From the NCBI GenBank assembly GCA_031550525.1, contig JAVBON010000003.1, positions 118,601-182,600 on the forward strand: a stretch of 64,000 nt of DNA, written 5' to 3'. Under the pieces are notes generated by a model, which was given only the letters and a program-made list of their open reading frames with translations, made no database searches and was not told the DNA's origin. This document shows, one piece after another, positions 27,686 through 36,552 of this stretch; positions within the stretch are counted from its first letter, which is position 1; the number at the start of each line of letters is the position of its first letter. The stretch comes from WRHT01 sp031550525. GTDB lineage: Bacteria; Desulfobacterota; Desulfovibrionia; Desulfovibrionales; Desulfovibrionaceae. The translations under genes were made by a program, and so were the position numbers.

Positions 27686-28621
27686 TTATATTTCTGCATA
27701 TTGCGCACTAAACCACTTGTAGGTTTGGCGTAACCCCTCCAGCAAATCTGTTTGTTTTTTCCACCACATGCTTCTTACTTTGGTAACATCCAGCAGTTTT
27801 TCAAGCGTGCCGTCCGGCCTAGACGTATCTTTGCATATTTTTCCACCGTAACCCGTGACTTCGGAAATAAGGCGCGCAACTTCCATTATACTTATATCAT
27901 GCCCACATCCCACATTTATATGCTCATAGTCCGAATACTTTTGCATCAAAACTACAAGCGCCTCCGCCAAGTCATCCACGTACAAAAACTCCCGCCGTGG
28001 CGTGCCAGTTCCCCAAATTGCAACTTCAGGCGCACCTGATACCTTTGCTTCATGGAAGCGGCGTATAAGCGCTGGTATTACATGGCTGTTTTCGGGGTGG
28101 AAGTTGTCACCTGGGCCATAAAGGTTGGTTGGCATGGCGCTTATGGCGTCAAAGCCATATTGTTTGCGGTAGGCCTGGCACATTTTTATGCCGGCTATCT
28201 TGGCCATGGCATAGGCATCGTTGGTTGGCTCAAGTGGGCCGGTAAGGAGGTACTCTTCTTTTATGGGCTGGGGGCAGAGCTTTGGGTAGATGCAGGAAGA
28301 GCCGAGAAACAGCAGCTTTTTACAGCCGTTTCTGTAAGCGGAGTCAATTATGTTGGTTTGGATGAGCAGGTTGTCATTAATAAATTCCGCCGGGTAGGTG
28401 TTGTTGGCGTGAATGCCGCCTACCTTGGCGGCGGCCAAAAAGACGTAATCGGGGCGCTCTGCGGCAAAAAAGTCGCGCACGGCGGACTGTTCGCGCAGAT
28501 CCAACTCTTTGCTGGTGCGGGTGACTATACTTCTAACGCCCATAGCCGCAAGCTTGCGGCAAATGGACGAACCCACCAGTCCCCGGTGTCCGGCTACATA
28601 AAATTTGGCATCCAGTTTCAT
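27686..28621 (-). CDS. fcl: GDP-L-fucose synthase
   Basis: The 311-residue protein is an extended short-chain dehydrogenase that epimerises and reduces GDP-4-keto-6-deoxymannose to GDP-L-fucose. Visible features are VAGHRGLVGSSICRKL for NADP binding, SSCIYPKLCPQPIKE containing the active serine, and the YAMAK catalytic tyrosine-lysine pair. MPTNLYGPGDNFHP and GTGTPRREFLYVDDLAEA are family-typical. It follows gmd by 208 bases on the same strand, and together they supply an activated fucose for the transferases downstream. Confidence 0.95.
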   Translation of the reverse strand: MKLDAKFYVAGHRGLVGSSICRKLAAMGVRSIVTRTSKELDLREQSAVRDFFAAERPDYVFLAAAKVGGIHANNTYPAEFINDNLLIQTNIIDSAYRNGCKKLLFLGSSCIYPKLCPQPIKEEYLLTGPLEPTNDAYAMAKIAGIKMCQAYRKQYGFDAISAMPTNLYGPGDNFHPENSHVIPALIRRFHEAKVSGAPEVAIWGTGTPRREFLYVDDLAEALVVLMQKYSDYEHINVGCGHDISIMEVARLISEVTGYGGKICKDTSRPDGTLEKLLDVTKVRSMWWKKQTDLLEGLRQTYKWFSAQYAEI

Positions 28622-28829
28622 GCAGATCCAATACTAAGCTTCACTTATGTGCTGTGCAGTTACGGCATGGCACCATAGGTGCCTTGCTTAATTATACCGT
28701 TTTGTTTTCGCCCAATGGCCGAAATTACTATGTCCTGCCGGTAAAAGAGTGTGCTGCTTAATTATTGCGTGCCCTTGGCTTACTCAAACTAACAGTTTGG
28801 CGGCGGGATTAAAAGCCCCCCAGGCACAT

Positions 28830-29969
28830 TTATTCCTCATAAGAAAAGGCTTTGAACCCGGCATTTTCCGCCACATTGTCGCGCATGGCCAAGGCCAGAT
28901 CCTCACGCATCATTTCCGCCACCATGTCTTCAAAGCTTATGCGCGGGGTCCAGGCAAGCTTTTTATGCGCGTTTGACGGATCGCCAAGAAGGGTCTCCAC
29001 TTCCGTCGGGCGGAAGTAGCGTTTATCTACACGTACTATCGTCTGGCCCGGCTTGAGGGCTTGAGGGTGCGAGCGCATGGCTGAGGCGTGTTTGGCCGGA
29101 TCAATGCTTTCAACAATGCCGGTTTCATCAATGCCTTCGCCTTGCCAAGTGAGGGTGACGCCGATTTCCGCTGCCGCAGCGTTAACAAAATCGCGTACGG
29201 AAAATTGGCGGCCGGTTGCGATTACGAAATCTTCTGGTGTTTCCTGCTGCAACATAAGCCACTGCATTTCAACGTAATCTTTGGCATGGCCCCAGTCGCG
29301 CAGGGCGTTCATGTTGCCAAGGTACAGGCATTTTACCTGCCCCAAAGCCATGCGTGACATGGAGCGCGTGATTTTGCGGGTAACAAAGGTCTCGCCGCGA
29401 ATGGGCGACTCGTGGTTAAAAAGTATGCCGTTGCAGGCATACATGCCGTAAGCCTCGCGGTAGTTTACGGTAATCCAGTAAGCGTAAAGTTTGGCGCAGG
29501 CATAAGGGGAACGCGGATAGAAGGGCGTTTTTTCCGTTTGCGGAATTTCCTGTACCTTGCCGAAAAGTTCGGAAGTGGAAGCCTGATAAAATCTTGTTTT
29601 ATGCTCCAGGCCCAATATACGGATTGCCTCCAGCAAACGTAGCGTGCCAAGTGCGTCCACATTGGCGGTGTATTCAGGCGAATCGAAAGAAACCTGAACG
29701 TGACTTTGGGCCGCCAGATTATATATCTCGTCCGGCTGCACTTCTTGCACTATGCGGATGAGATTGGTGGCGTCCGTCATATCGCCGTAATGCAGTATAA
29801 AGTTACGGTTACTCTGATGCGGGCTCTGGTACAGGTGGTCTATGCGGTCTGTGTTAAATAGAGATGAGCGGCGTTTAATACCGTGCACTTCGTAGCCTTT
29901 TTCCAGCAGAAATTCCGCCAGGTAAGCGCCATCCTGCCCGGTAATGCCCGTAATCAGTGCTTTTCTCAT
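28830..29969 (-). CDS. gmd: GDP-mannose 4,6-dehydratase
   Basis: The 379-residue enzyme converts GDP-mannose to GDP-4-keto-6-deoxy-D-mannose, the first step to GDP-fucose. It has ALITGITGQDGAYLAEFLL for NADP binding, YQASTSELFGKVQEIPQTE with the catalytic T/S-E, and YACAKLYAYWI with the tyrosine and lysine. NHESPIRGETFVTRKITR is the substrate loop. A GGAG lies upstream of the ATG. It is the first gene of the leftward half of the glycan locus and marks its right border; cls, 88 bases further right, is a housekeeping gene. Confidence 0.96.
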   Translation of the reverse strand: MRKALITGITGQDGAYLAEFLLEKGYEVHGIKRRSSLFNTDRIDHLYQSPHQSNRNFILHYGDMTDATNLIRIVQEVQPDEIYNLAAQSHVQVSFDSPEYTANVDALGTLRLLEAIRILGLEHKTRFYQASTSELFGKVQEIPQTEKTPFYPRSPYACAKLYAYWITVNYREAYGMYACNGILFNHESPIRGETFVTRKITRSMSRMALGQVKCLYLGNMNALRDWGHAKDYVEMQWLMLQQETPEDFVIATGRQFSVRDFVNAAAAEIGVTLTWQGEGIDETGIVESIDPAKHASAMRSHPQALKPGQTIVRVDKRYFRPTEVETLLGDPSNAHKKLAWTPRISFEDMVAEMMREDLALAMRDNVAENAGFKAFSYEE

Positions 29970-30057
29970 ATATCAACATCTCCATATAAGATTAAGAAGT
30001 GGTATAAGCTTTGGCCTGATAAAAAACAAGCATAATACCCCGGATATTATATTTATA

Positions 30058-31641
30058 CTACAGATACGGGCTGAGCATCCAGCACAGCGCGTCGCGCACG
30101 CGCGCCGGCAACGAGCGGGCGTTAAGATCGGACAGAGTAAAGGGGCGCGATTTTTGCCGCACTTCCTCAAAGTGGGCCGTAAGGTGTGTGGCCAAGGGCA
30201 TATCAAGCACTTCCATGGTCAGTTCAAAATTAAGGCGGAAGCTGCGCGGGTCCATATTGGCCGAGCCCATGTGCACGTAAAAACCGTCTACCAGCAGCAG
30301 TTTGGTGTGCGCGAAAGGAGGAGGCTGGTAGTATATTTTTACGCCGCGCTCCAGCAGATCCCACACCGTGTTGTTGGTGGCCCAGGCCACTATGCGATGA
30401 TCGTTTTCGGCCGGCAATATTACCGATACATCCACCCCGCGCAGAACTGCGCTTTGCAGGGCGGTGGTAAGCTCGCGCGGCGGCAGGAAGTATGGCGTCA
30501 TTATGCGTACGCTGCTTCTGGCGGCGGAGAGTACCCCCAGCAGCACCGAATAGAATATGTCGAAGTAGTCGTCCGGGCCGTCAAGAATTGCTCGGCAAAA
30601 TGAATTTCCGGTTATGGCTCCGCAGCTCTCCACGGATGGAACCTCCAGAGTTTCACCGGTGCAAAATTGCCAGTCGCGCGCAAAGATGCGCAGTAGTGGC
30701 GCCATGATGGTGCCGGTTACTTTAAAATGCAAATCCTGAGCTGTTGCCGCGCCTAATTTGTTCAGCAGGGCTTGCATGCCTTTGGCTTTGGGCTTGTGCG
30801 CAAGGTGGGTGTCTGTAATATTCATGCCGCCGGTAAAGGCTGTTTGCTCATCTATGAGCAGCAATTTTCTATGGTTGCGCAAGTTTATGGAAAACTGCGG
30901 AGGGATAAGGCGCGGCGGTAAAAAACTGGCTACCTTCAGACCCATTTTGCGCAAGACTTTATCAGTGCGCGGGTAAGTCATAAAGACTCCGGCCCCGTCC
31001 ACCAGCACGCGCACGTCAACCCCGCGCTCGGCCGCTTTGCGCAGGGCCTCCATAAATGCTTTGCCTGTTCCGTCGTTATCAAAAATATAGGTGGTAAGCC
31101 AAACTCTGCGCCTGGCCGCCTCAATGGCCTCCAACATAGCCGGGTAGGCCTCCTCGCCGTTAAACAGCGGCGATACGGAGTTGCCTGAAAGCAAGGGCAC
31201 ATGTGTAATGGCCTCGCCAATGCAGGCCAGACTGCGCACGCGCGGGGGTAAAAACGACATGGGCACGGCCCGTGGCGAAACATTGGCCGCTTCGGAACTT
31301 ATGGCTGAATACTGCGTTTGAGGCGAATAGGTTTCATCCACAGTGGCAGCCCGCATTTCGCCCAAAGGCACTTCCACCTGGCTGGAGATGCTTTCCGGAC
31401 CGTCATGTTTACTGCTCTTGGCCATCAGCCTGCTGGCGTGCCTGCGAATGCGGTTAAAGCCGAACATATAGTAAAGCAGAGGGCCGAGCACCGGCACGCT
31501 CAGGCAGACGGCCACCCAAACCAGGGCGGAATACGGCTCCCGCTTATGCAAAAGCGCGTGCAATGCGCTGGCAATGTTGAGAAAAGCAACGGCAACGCCG
31601 AGCAAGGTATAGAAGAAGTTAAAAATGATCATGGTATCCAT
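30058..31641 (-). CDS. cls: Cardiolipin synthase (phospholipase D family)
   Basis: The 527-residue membrane protein joins two phosphatidylglycerol molecules to cardiolipin. Two N-terminal membrane segments (about residues 5-26 and 38-60) are followed by two phospholipase D domains with H-x-K-x4-D motifs, NHRKLLLIDEQTAFTGG and FAHTKLLLVDGFYVHMGSAN. The segment of roughly 60 residues before the first catalytic domain (about 70-130) is longer and more polar than in the E. coli enzyme. It ends 88 bases before gmd. Its upstream gap contains repeat copies. Confidence 0.93.
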   Translation of the reverse strand: MDTMIIFNFFYTLLGVAVAFLNIASALHALLHKREPYSALVWVAVCLSVPVLGPLLYYMFGFNRIRRHASRLMAKSSKHDGPESISSQVEVPLGEMRAATVDETYSPQTQYSAISSEAANVSPRAVPMSFLPPRVRSLACIGEAITHVPLLSGNSVSPLFNGEEAYPAMLEAIEAARRRVWLTTYIFDNDGTGKAFMEALRKAAERGVDVRVLVDGAGVFMTYPRTDKVLRKMGLKVASFLPPRLIPPQFSINLRNHRKLLLIDEQTAFTGGMNITDTHLAHKPKAKGMQALLNKLGAATAQDLHFKVTGTIMAPLLRIFARDWQFCTGETLEVPSVESCGAITGNSFCRAILDGPDDYFDIFYSVLLGVLSAARSSVRIMTPYFLPPRELTTALQSAVLRGVDVSVILPAENDHRIVAWATNNTVWDLLERGVKIYYQPPPFAHTKLLLVDGFYVHMGSANMDPRSFRLNFELTMEVLDMPLATHLTAHFEEVRQKSRPFTLSDLNARSLPARVRDALCWMLSPYL

Positions 31642-31783
31642 AGGAATACGATGTTGGATTAAGCACAGGGAAAAAGCAATAGCACGACGGATTATTTCGG
31701 TTGGTTTTTTTAGATTTTTGCACCTGGATTGCGTAGGTCTGTTAGGCTGCGCGCTCTCCTCCGGCTAAAATTGCGGGGACAAA

Positions 31784-31817
31784 GTGTAGCTGGCCGCGCC
31801 AAAGCTCAACAATTTTA
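31784..31817 (+). repeat. Dispersed repeat, short second-module fragment
   Basis: GTGTAGCT, CGC, AAAG and AACAATTTT align without gaps to the start of the second module of copy A at 2913 (about 25 of 33 bases by hand count). It sits 28 bases before the first-module copy at 31845, so the two modules appear in reversed order here. Confidence 0.45.
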
Positions 31818-31844
31818 CATTGGCAAGCGAAATAAACGCGCTGC

Positions 31845-31910
31845 TAGAGCATTTTAACTTTGAAAAAGTTGAAATGCTTGTGTCGCCCCCCAAGGGGACG
31901 CCGCAAGCGA
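31845..31910 (+). repeat. Dispersed repeat, first-module copy B
   Basis: Nearly identical to 2849-2910 over about 62 bases, including TAGAGC, the stem-loop and AGGGGACGCC. The hairpin at 31849-31877 has arms GCATTTTAACTTT and AAAGTTGAAATGC with a GAA loop and one G-U pair. In this copy the second module does not follow. Confidence 0.8.
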
Positions 31911-32148
31911 GCAGCGCAGCCTGCCTTTAGCAAAGCCGCTTCGGCCTTGCGTGTACGATAAAAGAGGGTTCTAGCCTTTATGCTTTTTTAGGGTAATGAA
32001 TTTTAGTTTTTTAAAACCATATATAAAAAATTAAAGGCAAGATGCTCTGGTGGCGGTGCTTTTTGCACGCCACTTTTCTGGGTATTGGCTGATTTTAATT
32101 TAATAAGTCTCACAAACCGCTGGAGACATAGATGCGTTGTAACCACAA

Positions 32149-33192
32149 TTATTCCGGAAACATGTTGCCGATTACCGTATCTGGCTGTATTTCCGCCCCC
32201 AGCAATTGCAGGTAGGCTTCAAAATTGGCCTGCGGCTGCCAAAGATGCAAACCCTGCTGCGGCCATTGCAGTATATTGATGACGTTTACGGACTTGCCGG
32301 AATTTTCCGGCCTGGCCCACAACACGCCTCCGTGCGCTCCAGCAACGGCAAAAGGGAAACCGTACCCAGCGCCGGCGCCAAGAATTATATGAAAAATACC
32401 TTCGGCTTGCGGTAAAAAATTTCTCTCCTCTTCGCTACCCCACGGGCTTACGCCGATAAGAAGGCATACATTACCGGCCAGTTGTCCTCCGGCCTGTAAC
32501 GCTTGCGCGTAGGCTTTATTTATAGCCCTCTGCCGTGCCTCAAGTGCTTTTTCAGGGGCAAGCTCCATGGGAGGCTCATCGATCTTTGGCAAAAGTATTA
32601 CACCAATCTTATATGGGCCATAAGCAAACACCAGCACGCAAGGCGCGCCGGAAACCGGCATGAAGGGCGGAGGCAGATGGGAAGCGCCTTCCGTAAGCCA
32701 GCTTTCGGCATTTGGCGACACATACACGGCTTGGCTGTTCAGGCGCGTATAGGCTTCGAGTATTCTGGAAGGGGAGACCAATGAGAGGGCAAGGTCACGC
32801 TCATTGTGCGGCAAAGCGGCATCTGGCGTAAATTCACCAGGCCCGGTTATATGCAAAAGTGGTACGCCATCTTGCCGTAATCCGTTTATGAATCCGGCCC
32901 TCCGGGCCAGGCCGCCGTAGCTGCGGCCGCCTCAGTGCGCGCAAGGCAAAAGGTAACCTTGCGTCTCAGCACAATAAGCTATGCGCAGAACAGGCGTATT
33001 GGAAAACATGCCGTCTGCCTGTGGAGTGAAGCCTTCAACAGGGGCTGAGGCCGCACTGTAGCCGGCGCGCAACACTGTGCCAGCCTGACCTGATGCGAGC
33101 GGAAACGAGAAAAAAATAAAAACAGCCACAAAACATGCAGGCATACCATAAAGGCAGCGCCTGCTTTTTGCAGAGCTGTTTTTTAAATGCAT
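32149..33192 (-). CDS. Candidate selenoprotein: predicted exported protein with one in-frame UGA (C-x-x-U)
   Basis: A single reading frame of 348 codons is interrupted only by TGA at 32932-32934. Before it the protein has a signal peptide (basic start, hydrophobic FVAVFIFFSFPLASGQA) and LRIAYCAETQGYLLPCAH; after it the frame continues GGRSYGGLARRAGFINGLR and 260 more residues without a break. From memory, TQGYL...C...GGLARRA is typical of 5'-nucleotidase-like secreted proteins, in which a cysteine cluster lies at this point. The UGA is residue 87 and C84 precedes it, giving C-x-x-U. A hairpin follows 28 bases later. A nonsense mutation is the alternative. The ATG at 33192 fits the signal peptide best. 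Confidence 0.6.
32894..32910 (-). promoter_or_regulatory. Candidate bacterial SECIS hairpin downstream of the in-frame UGA
   Basis: On the coding strand CUGGCCC-GGA-GGGCCGG forms a seven-pair stem (one G-U) with a loop that begins with GG, 28 bases after the UGA. Published criteria for bacterial SECIS elements ask for a guanine at the start of a small apical loop about 16-37 bases from the UGA, which this meets. The region is GC-rich, so other folds compete. Confidence 0.45.
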
Positions 33193-33262
33193 ACGCAAAC
33201 CGGCTTTACCCAAATGTGTCTTTAACGCATATTGTTCGTTCAGGCACATTCGGATTTAAGCG

Positions 33263-33538
33263 TTATTCGTTGAGAAATTCTTTCAGTTCTTTACCGGCAC
33301 GGAAGAACGGCAACTTTTTGGGAGCCACCTCAACCATTTTGCCGGTTTTAGGGTTACGTCCGGAATATCCTTCGTAATCCTTAATTTTAAAGCTGCCCAA
33401 GCCGCGTATTTCAACCCTGTTACCTTCAGCGAGAGCTGTTTTCATACTATCGAAAAAGGTTTCGACAATGGTGGCAGCCTCTTCATTTGAAAGCGCATTT
33501 TCATCAGCAAGAGCTTTGATTAGTTCGCTTTTGTTCAT
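33263..33538 (-). CDS. hup: HU-family DNA-binding protein
   Basis: The 91-residue protein is a histone-like DNA-bending protein. It shows MNKSELIKALADE at the N-terminus, GLGSFKIKDYEGYSGRNPKT for the DNA-inserting arm, and FRAGKELKEFLNE at the C-terminus. I chose the ATG at 33538 because GGGAGG lies just upstream; earlier in-frame codons are not needed. It is a stand-alone gene between the candidate selenoprotein gene and the MinD-like gene. HU and IHF cannot be separated with certainty by eye. Confidence 0.92.
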   Translation of the reverse strand: MNKSELIKALADENALSNEEAATIVETFFDSMKTALAEGNRVEIRGLGSFKIKDYEGYSGRNPKTGKMVEVAPKKLPFFRAGKELKEFLNE

Positions 33539-33641
33539 GAACCCTCCCAAGCCGGGTGTGGTGTGCAAGCGGTTTAAACCCAATTGAGTAATATGTCACA
33601 ATGTGCCGCAATTCAAATTTAAAATCAATACTTCCTAGGTG

Positions 33642-34463
33642 TTATTCTTTCACTTTATTTCTACCCGGCCTGCTTAACGGCGTCCTGTCTGCTATACGCG
33701 GCATTATATTATTGCGCAGTTTTGCAATTTTATCCGCGATTACGCTGACATCGGTCGAAAATTTTGATGTGGGGAAAGCCGTGAGCACTGGTTTTTGCTG
33801 CCGCACGGCATCGGCCAGTTTGGTGTCGTTACGCACGCCGCCAAGCAGGGTGGGGTTTATTTCCAAAAAATGATTACAGGCGGCCTGCAGGCGTTTAAAG
33901 GCCTGTTCCTCTTCTTTGACGGAAGCGGTCTGGTTTACCAGCACAAAGTAGTCACGCATGCCGTAGGTTGTATCCAACACCTTTACCAGAGCGTAACTGT
34001 CGGTAAGAGAGGTCGGCTCCGGCGTTATCACCAACAGGCGCATAAGGGCCATTGCCCCGAATGCCAGAGCAGTGGAAGATATGCCCGCGCCAACATCCAG
34101 AATTGCGTAATCGTATTTGCGCACCAGCGCGTCAAGTTTTTCCGCCATCATTTCCGGCAGGGCGTTGTCCGCCTCCAGACTATCCAAAATGCCGGAGTTC
34201 GCCGGCAGCATTTCAAGGCCCGGAGCCAGCGGAACAATAAGTTCCTCCGGCTTTACGCTGGAATCAAGCAGGCTTTGAATGTTGCTTTTGGGGGTAATAC
34301 CCATAAGCACATCCAGGTTGGCCAAGCCCAAATCGCAGTCGATAAGCAGCACTTTGGCCTGCTTTTTACCCAAAGCGTAAGCCAGGTTCAGGGCCAGATT
34401 GCTTTTGCCGACACCACCCTTACCGCTTAAAATAGCTATGGACAATGTTTTATTGACGGACAT
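33642..34463 (-). CDS. MinD/ParA-family ATPase, FlhG-like
   Basis: The 273-residue protein has the deviant Walker A SGKGGVGKSNLALNLAYALG, VLLIDCDLGLANLDVLMG, and the DVGAGIS switch. TPEPTSLTDSYALVKVL is characteristic of the FlhG/YlxH branch, which sets flagellum number and place, rather than MinD proper. No FlhF or flagellar gene is in the window. The C-terminus ends in a basic tail. The diguanylate cyclase gene upstream ends three bases before its start, so they are probably cotranscribed. Confidence 0.85.
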   Translation of the reverse strand: MSVNKTLSIAILSGKGGVGKSNLALNLAYALGKKQAKVLLIDCDLGLANLDVLMGITPKSNIQSLLDSSVKPEELIVPLAPGLEMLPANSGILDSLEADNALPEMMAEKLDALVRKYDYAILDVGAGISSTALAFGAMALMRLLVITPEPTSLTDSYALVKVLDTTYGMRDYFVLVNQTASVKEEEQAFKRLQAACNHFLEINPTLLGGVRNDTKLADAVRQQKPVLTAFPTSKFSTDVSVIADKIAKLRNNIMPRIADRTPLSRPGRNKVKE

Positions 34464-34466
34464 ATG

Positions 34467-35327
34467 TTACTCCAACTTCCTGAAAAGAAATTGCTTTTCT
34501 TCGGCCATGACCATGGTGGCGGTATGCAGTTCGGTTACTTCCTTGGTCATTACAATGCGGTTGCGGCCTTGCCGTTTTGCCACGTACAGAGAATCGTCAA
34601 CCTGCTTTATAAGCTCCTCCGGAGTGGTATGGTAGCCGCTCTCGGCGCTGACGCCGGCCACGCCACCTGAAAAGGTCATGTGGAAAGGCGCATGATCGTC
34701 GCAAACAAAGTCCATCTCGCTGAATTTTTTCAGGAGCCGCTCGGCCATTGTTTTGGCCTTCCATATGGTCAGACCTGGCAGTACCAGCATGAACTCTTCG
34801 CCGCCATAACGGACGGCCAGATCGTAGGAGCGTTGCGAGCGCTTGAGAAAAGCGCCAAGTTTTTGCAGCACTTTATCGCCGCAGGGGTGGCCGTAAGTGT
34901 CGTTAATGTGCTTGAAGTGGTCCAAATCGATCATTACAAGGCTCAGGGCGGCTTTTGTGCGCTCGGCCCGCTCCATTTCTAGCCTGAGGTAGCGTTCAAA
35001 GTAGCGGCGGTTGGCCAAACCGGTAGTGGCGTCGTGATCGCGCTGAAAAGCGAGTTGCTCCATTATATACGCCAGCGAGTGCACGGCCTTGGCCGCATCG
35101 CTACGCAGGGGAATGACAAACCATGACTGCAGGTTGTGCTGCTGGCTGAAATTTACCCAGTGCTCGGCGGGCATGTCTATAAGGCGGGCTATAAGCGCCG
35201 GTTCGGCTTTATCGTCGCTTATATCCACCAGCGACGACAAAGTTTCGGAGAGCACGCCCAACTCCGCCAAAAGATTATTGTCCAACTGCTCTTCAGGAGT
35301 GGCGGTTATTTTTTTCCGTATGCTCAT
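34467..35327 (-). CDS. Diguanylate cyclase (GGDEF domain)
   Basis: The 286-residue protein makes cyclic di-GMP. The first 95 residues are a helical region with no clear sensor domain. The catalytic domain begins near 100 with DATTGLANRRYFERYL and has the active loop GGEEF at 175-179 and an inhibitory I-site R-S-Y-D at 166-169, five residues before the active loop as expected. I chose the ATG at 35327, which overlaps the prfB end by 35 bases. A PilZ receptor protein is encoded 4 kb further right. Confidence 0.9.
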   Translation of the reverse strand: MSIRKKITATPEEQLDNNLLAELGVLSETLSSLVDISDDKAEPALIARLIDMPAEHWVNFSQQHNLQSWFVIPLRSDAAKAVHSLAYIMEQLAFQRDHDATTGLANRRYFERYLRLEMERAERTKAALSLVMIDLDHFKHINDTYGHPCGDKVLQKLGAFLKRSQRSYDLAVRYGGEEFMLVLPGLTIWKAKTMAERLLKKFSEMDFVCDDHAPFHMTFSGGVAGVSAESGYHTTPEELIKQVDDSLYVAKRQGRNRIVMTKEVTELHTATMVMAEEKQFLFRKLE

Positions 35328-36412
35328 AAAGCAGATTATCTCGTATGAGTTTGTCCAGTTTTCCATCCAGCACCGCATCCACATCCGTTACTTCGGTGTT
35401 GGTGCGGTGATCTTTTACCAGTCTGTAAGGCTGCATGGTATAGCTGCGAATCTGGCTGCCAAAGCCGATGGCTTCTTTATCCTGATAGCTGGCCTGCTGC
35501 GCTTCCTCGCGTTTTTTAAGCTCCAGAGCATAAATTCTGGCCTTTAAAATGCTCATGGCGCTGTCGCGGTTGTGGTGCTGCGATTTTTCGTTTTGGCACT
35601 GCGCCACAGTGCCGGTTGGAATATGCGTTATGCGCACTGCCGAGTTTGTTTTGTTAACATGCTGCCCACCGGCCCCACTTGCCCTGAACACATCTATACG
35701 CAAATCGTTTTCGTTTATTTCAATTTCTATATTCTCGCCTACATCCGGCATTACGTCAACAGAGGCGAAAGACGTGTGCCTGCGCCCGCTGGCGTCAAAA
35801 GGCGAAATGCGGATAAGGCGGTGTATGCCTTTTTCGTGTTTTAAAAAACCGTAAGCGTTATTGCCTGCTATGCGCAGGGTTACGCTTTTTATACCGGCTT
35901 CGTCGCCGGAAATATAGTCGAGATACTCGGCTTTGTAGTTATGCCCGTCGGCCCAGCGCATATACATGCGCAACAACATTTCGGCCCAGTCTTGCGCCTC
36001 GGTGCCGCCCGCGCCTGGGTGGATTTCCAAAATCGCATCCTGGCTGTCGCCTTCGCCGTCCAGCAGCATTTGTAACTCATTTTGCTCCAGCGCGGCCTCA
36101 AAGTGCGCCACGGCTTCTTCCAAAGACGCCAGAGCCTCCGGCTCTTCTTCCGCCAACACCAGCCAGTCTTCCACGTTGCTCCTTGCATCGTCAAGGGCTT
36201 TCAGCTTGGCCAGCCCACCTTCCAGATTGCTTTTTTCGCGCAAAATGGGTGTAAGCTTTTCCGGGTCATTCCATGCGTCAGGCGCGGCAAGCTGGCGTTC
36301 TATCTCATCCAGCCGATGTTTTTGCCCGTCAAGGTCAAAGCTGCCTCCACAGTGTTGCAAACTTGTCCGCAAGTTCCTGATTTTTGCTCTTCAATTCGCT
36401 TAACTGCTGCAT
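35293..36412 (-). CDS. prfB: Peptide chain release factor 2, with programmed +1 frameshift
   Basis: RF2 ends translation at UGA and UAA. The gene starts at the ATG at 36412 and reads MQQLSELKSKNQELADKF to codon 25, CTT, followed by in-frame UGA at codon 26 (36337-36335). After CUU-UGA-C a +1 shift continues into the main frame. An internal GGAGG (36348-36344) lies three bases before CTT, as in E. coli, where it stimulates shifting. The main body has the SPF codon-recognition tripeptide (RISPFDASG) and the GGQ peptide-release motif (GAGGQHVNKTNS). Expression is autoregulated: scarce RF2 favours the shift. Confidence 0.97.
36335..36348 (-). promoter_or_regulatory. prfB programmed frameshift site
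   Basis: GGAGG-CAG-CTT-TGA-C on the coding strand: internal Shine-Dalgarno, slippery CUU, and UGA at codon 26. This is the textbook arrangement. Confidence 0.96.
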
Positions 36413-36552
36413 CTAACGTATCCTGTATGATGTTTTAATAAATGATTTTATGCTATTTTAACTAGTTATATTACGGTATAACTAATGCGGTTTTGCTTGG
36501 TAATGCGCCAGCGGCAGTACACGCCAGGGCTAAAACGCGATAAACCGTGTAG

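Larger units (their letters stand above)
31642..32148. other. Gene-free stretch holding repeat copies
   Basis: No coding frame is supported. It holds fragments of the dispersed repeat (31784-31817 and 31845-31910) and, near 32050-32080, a hairpin GTGGCGGTGC / GCACGCCAC followed by TTTT in the rightward sense, although no rightward gene precedes it. Confidence 0.6.

Noticed and set aside
36335..36412. The in-frame UGA near the prfB start considered as a disrupted gene
   Set aside because: It is the normal RF2 frameshift site with an internal Shine-Dalgarno and CUU-UGA-C.
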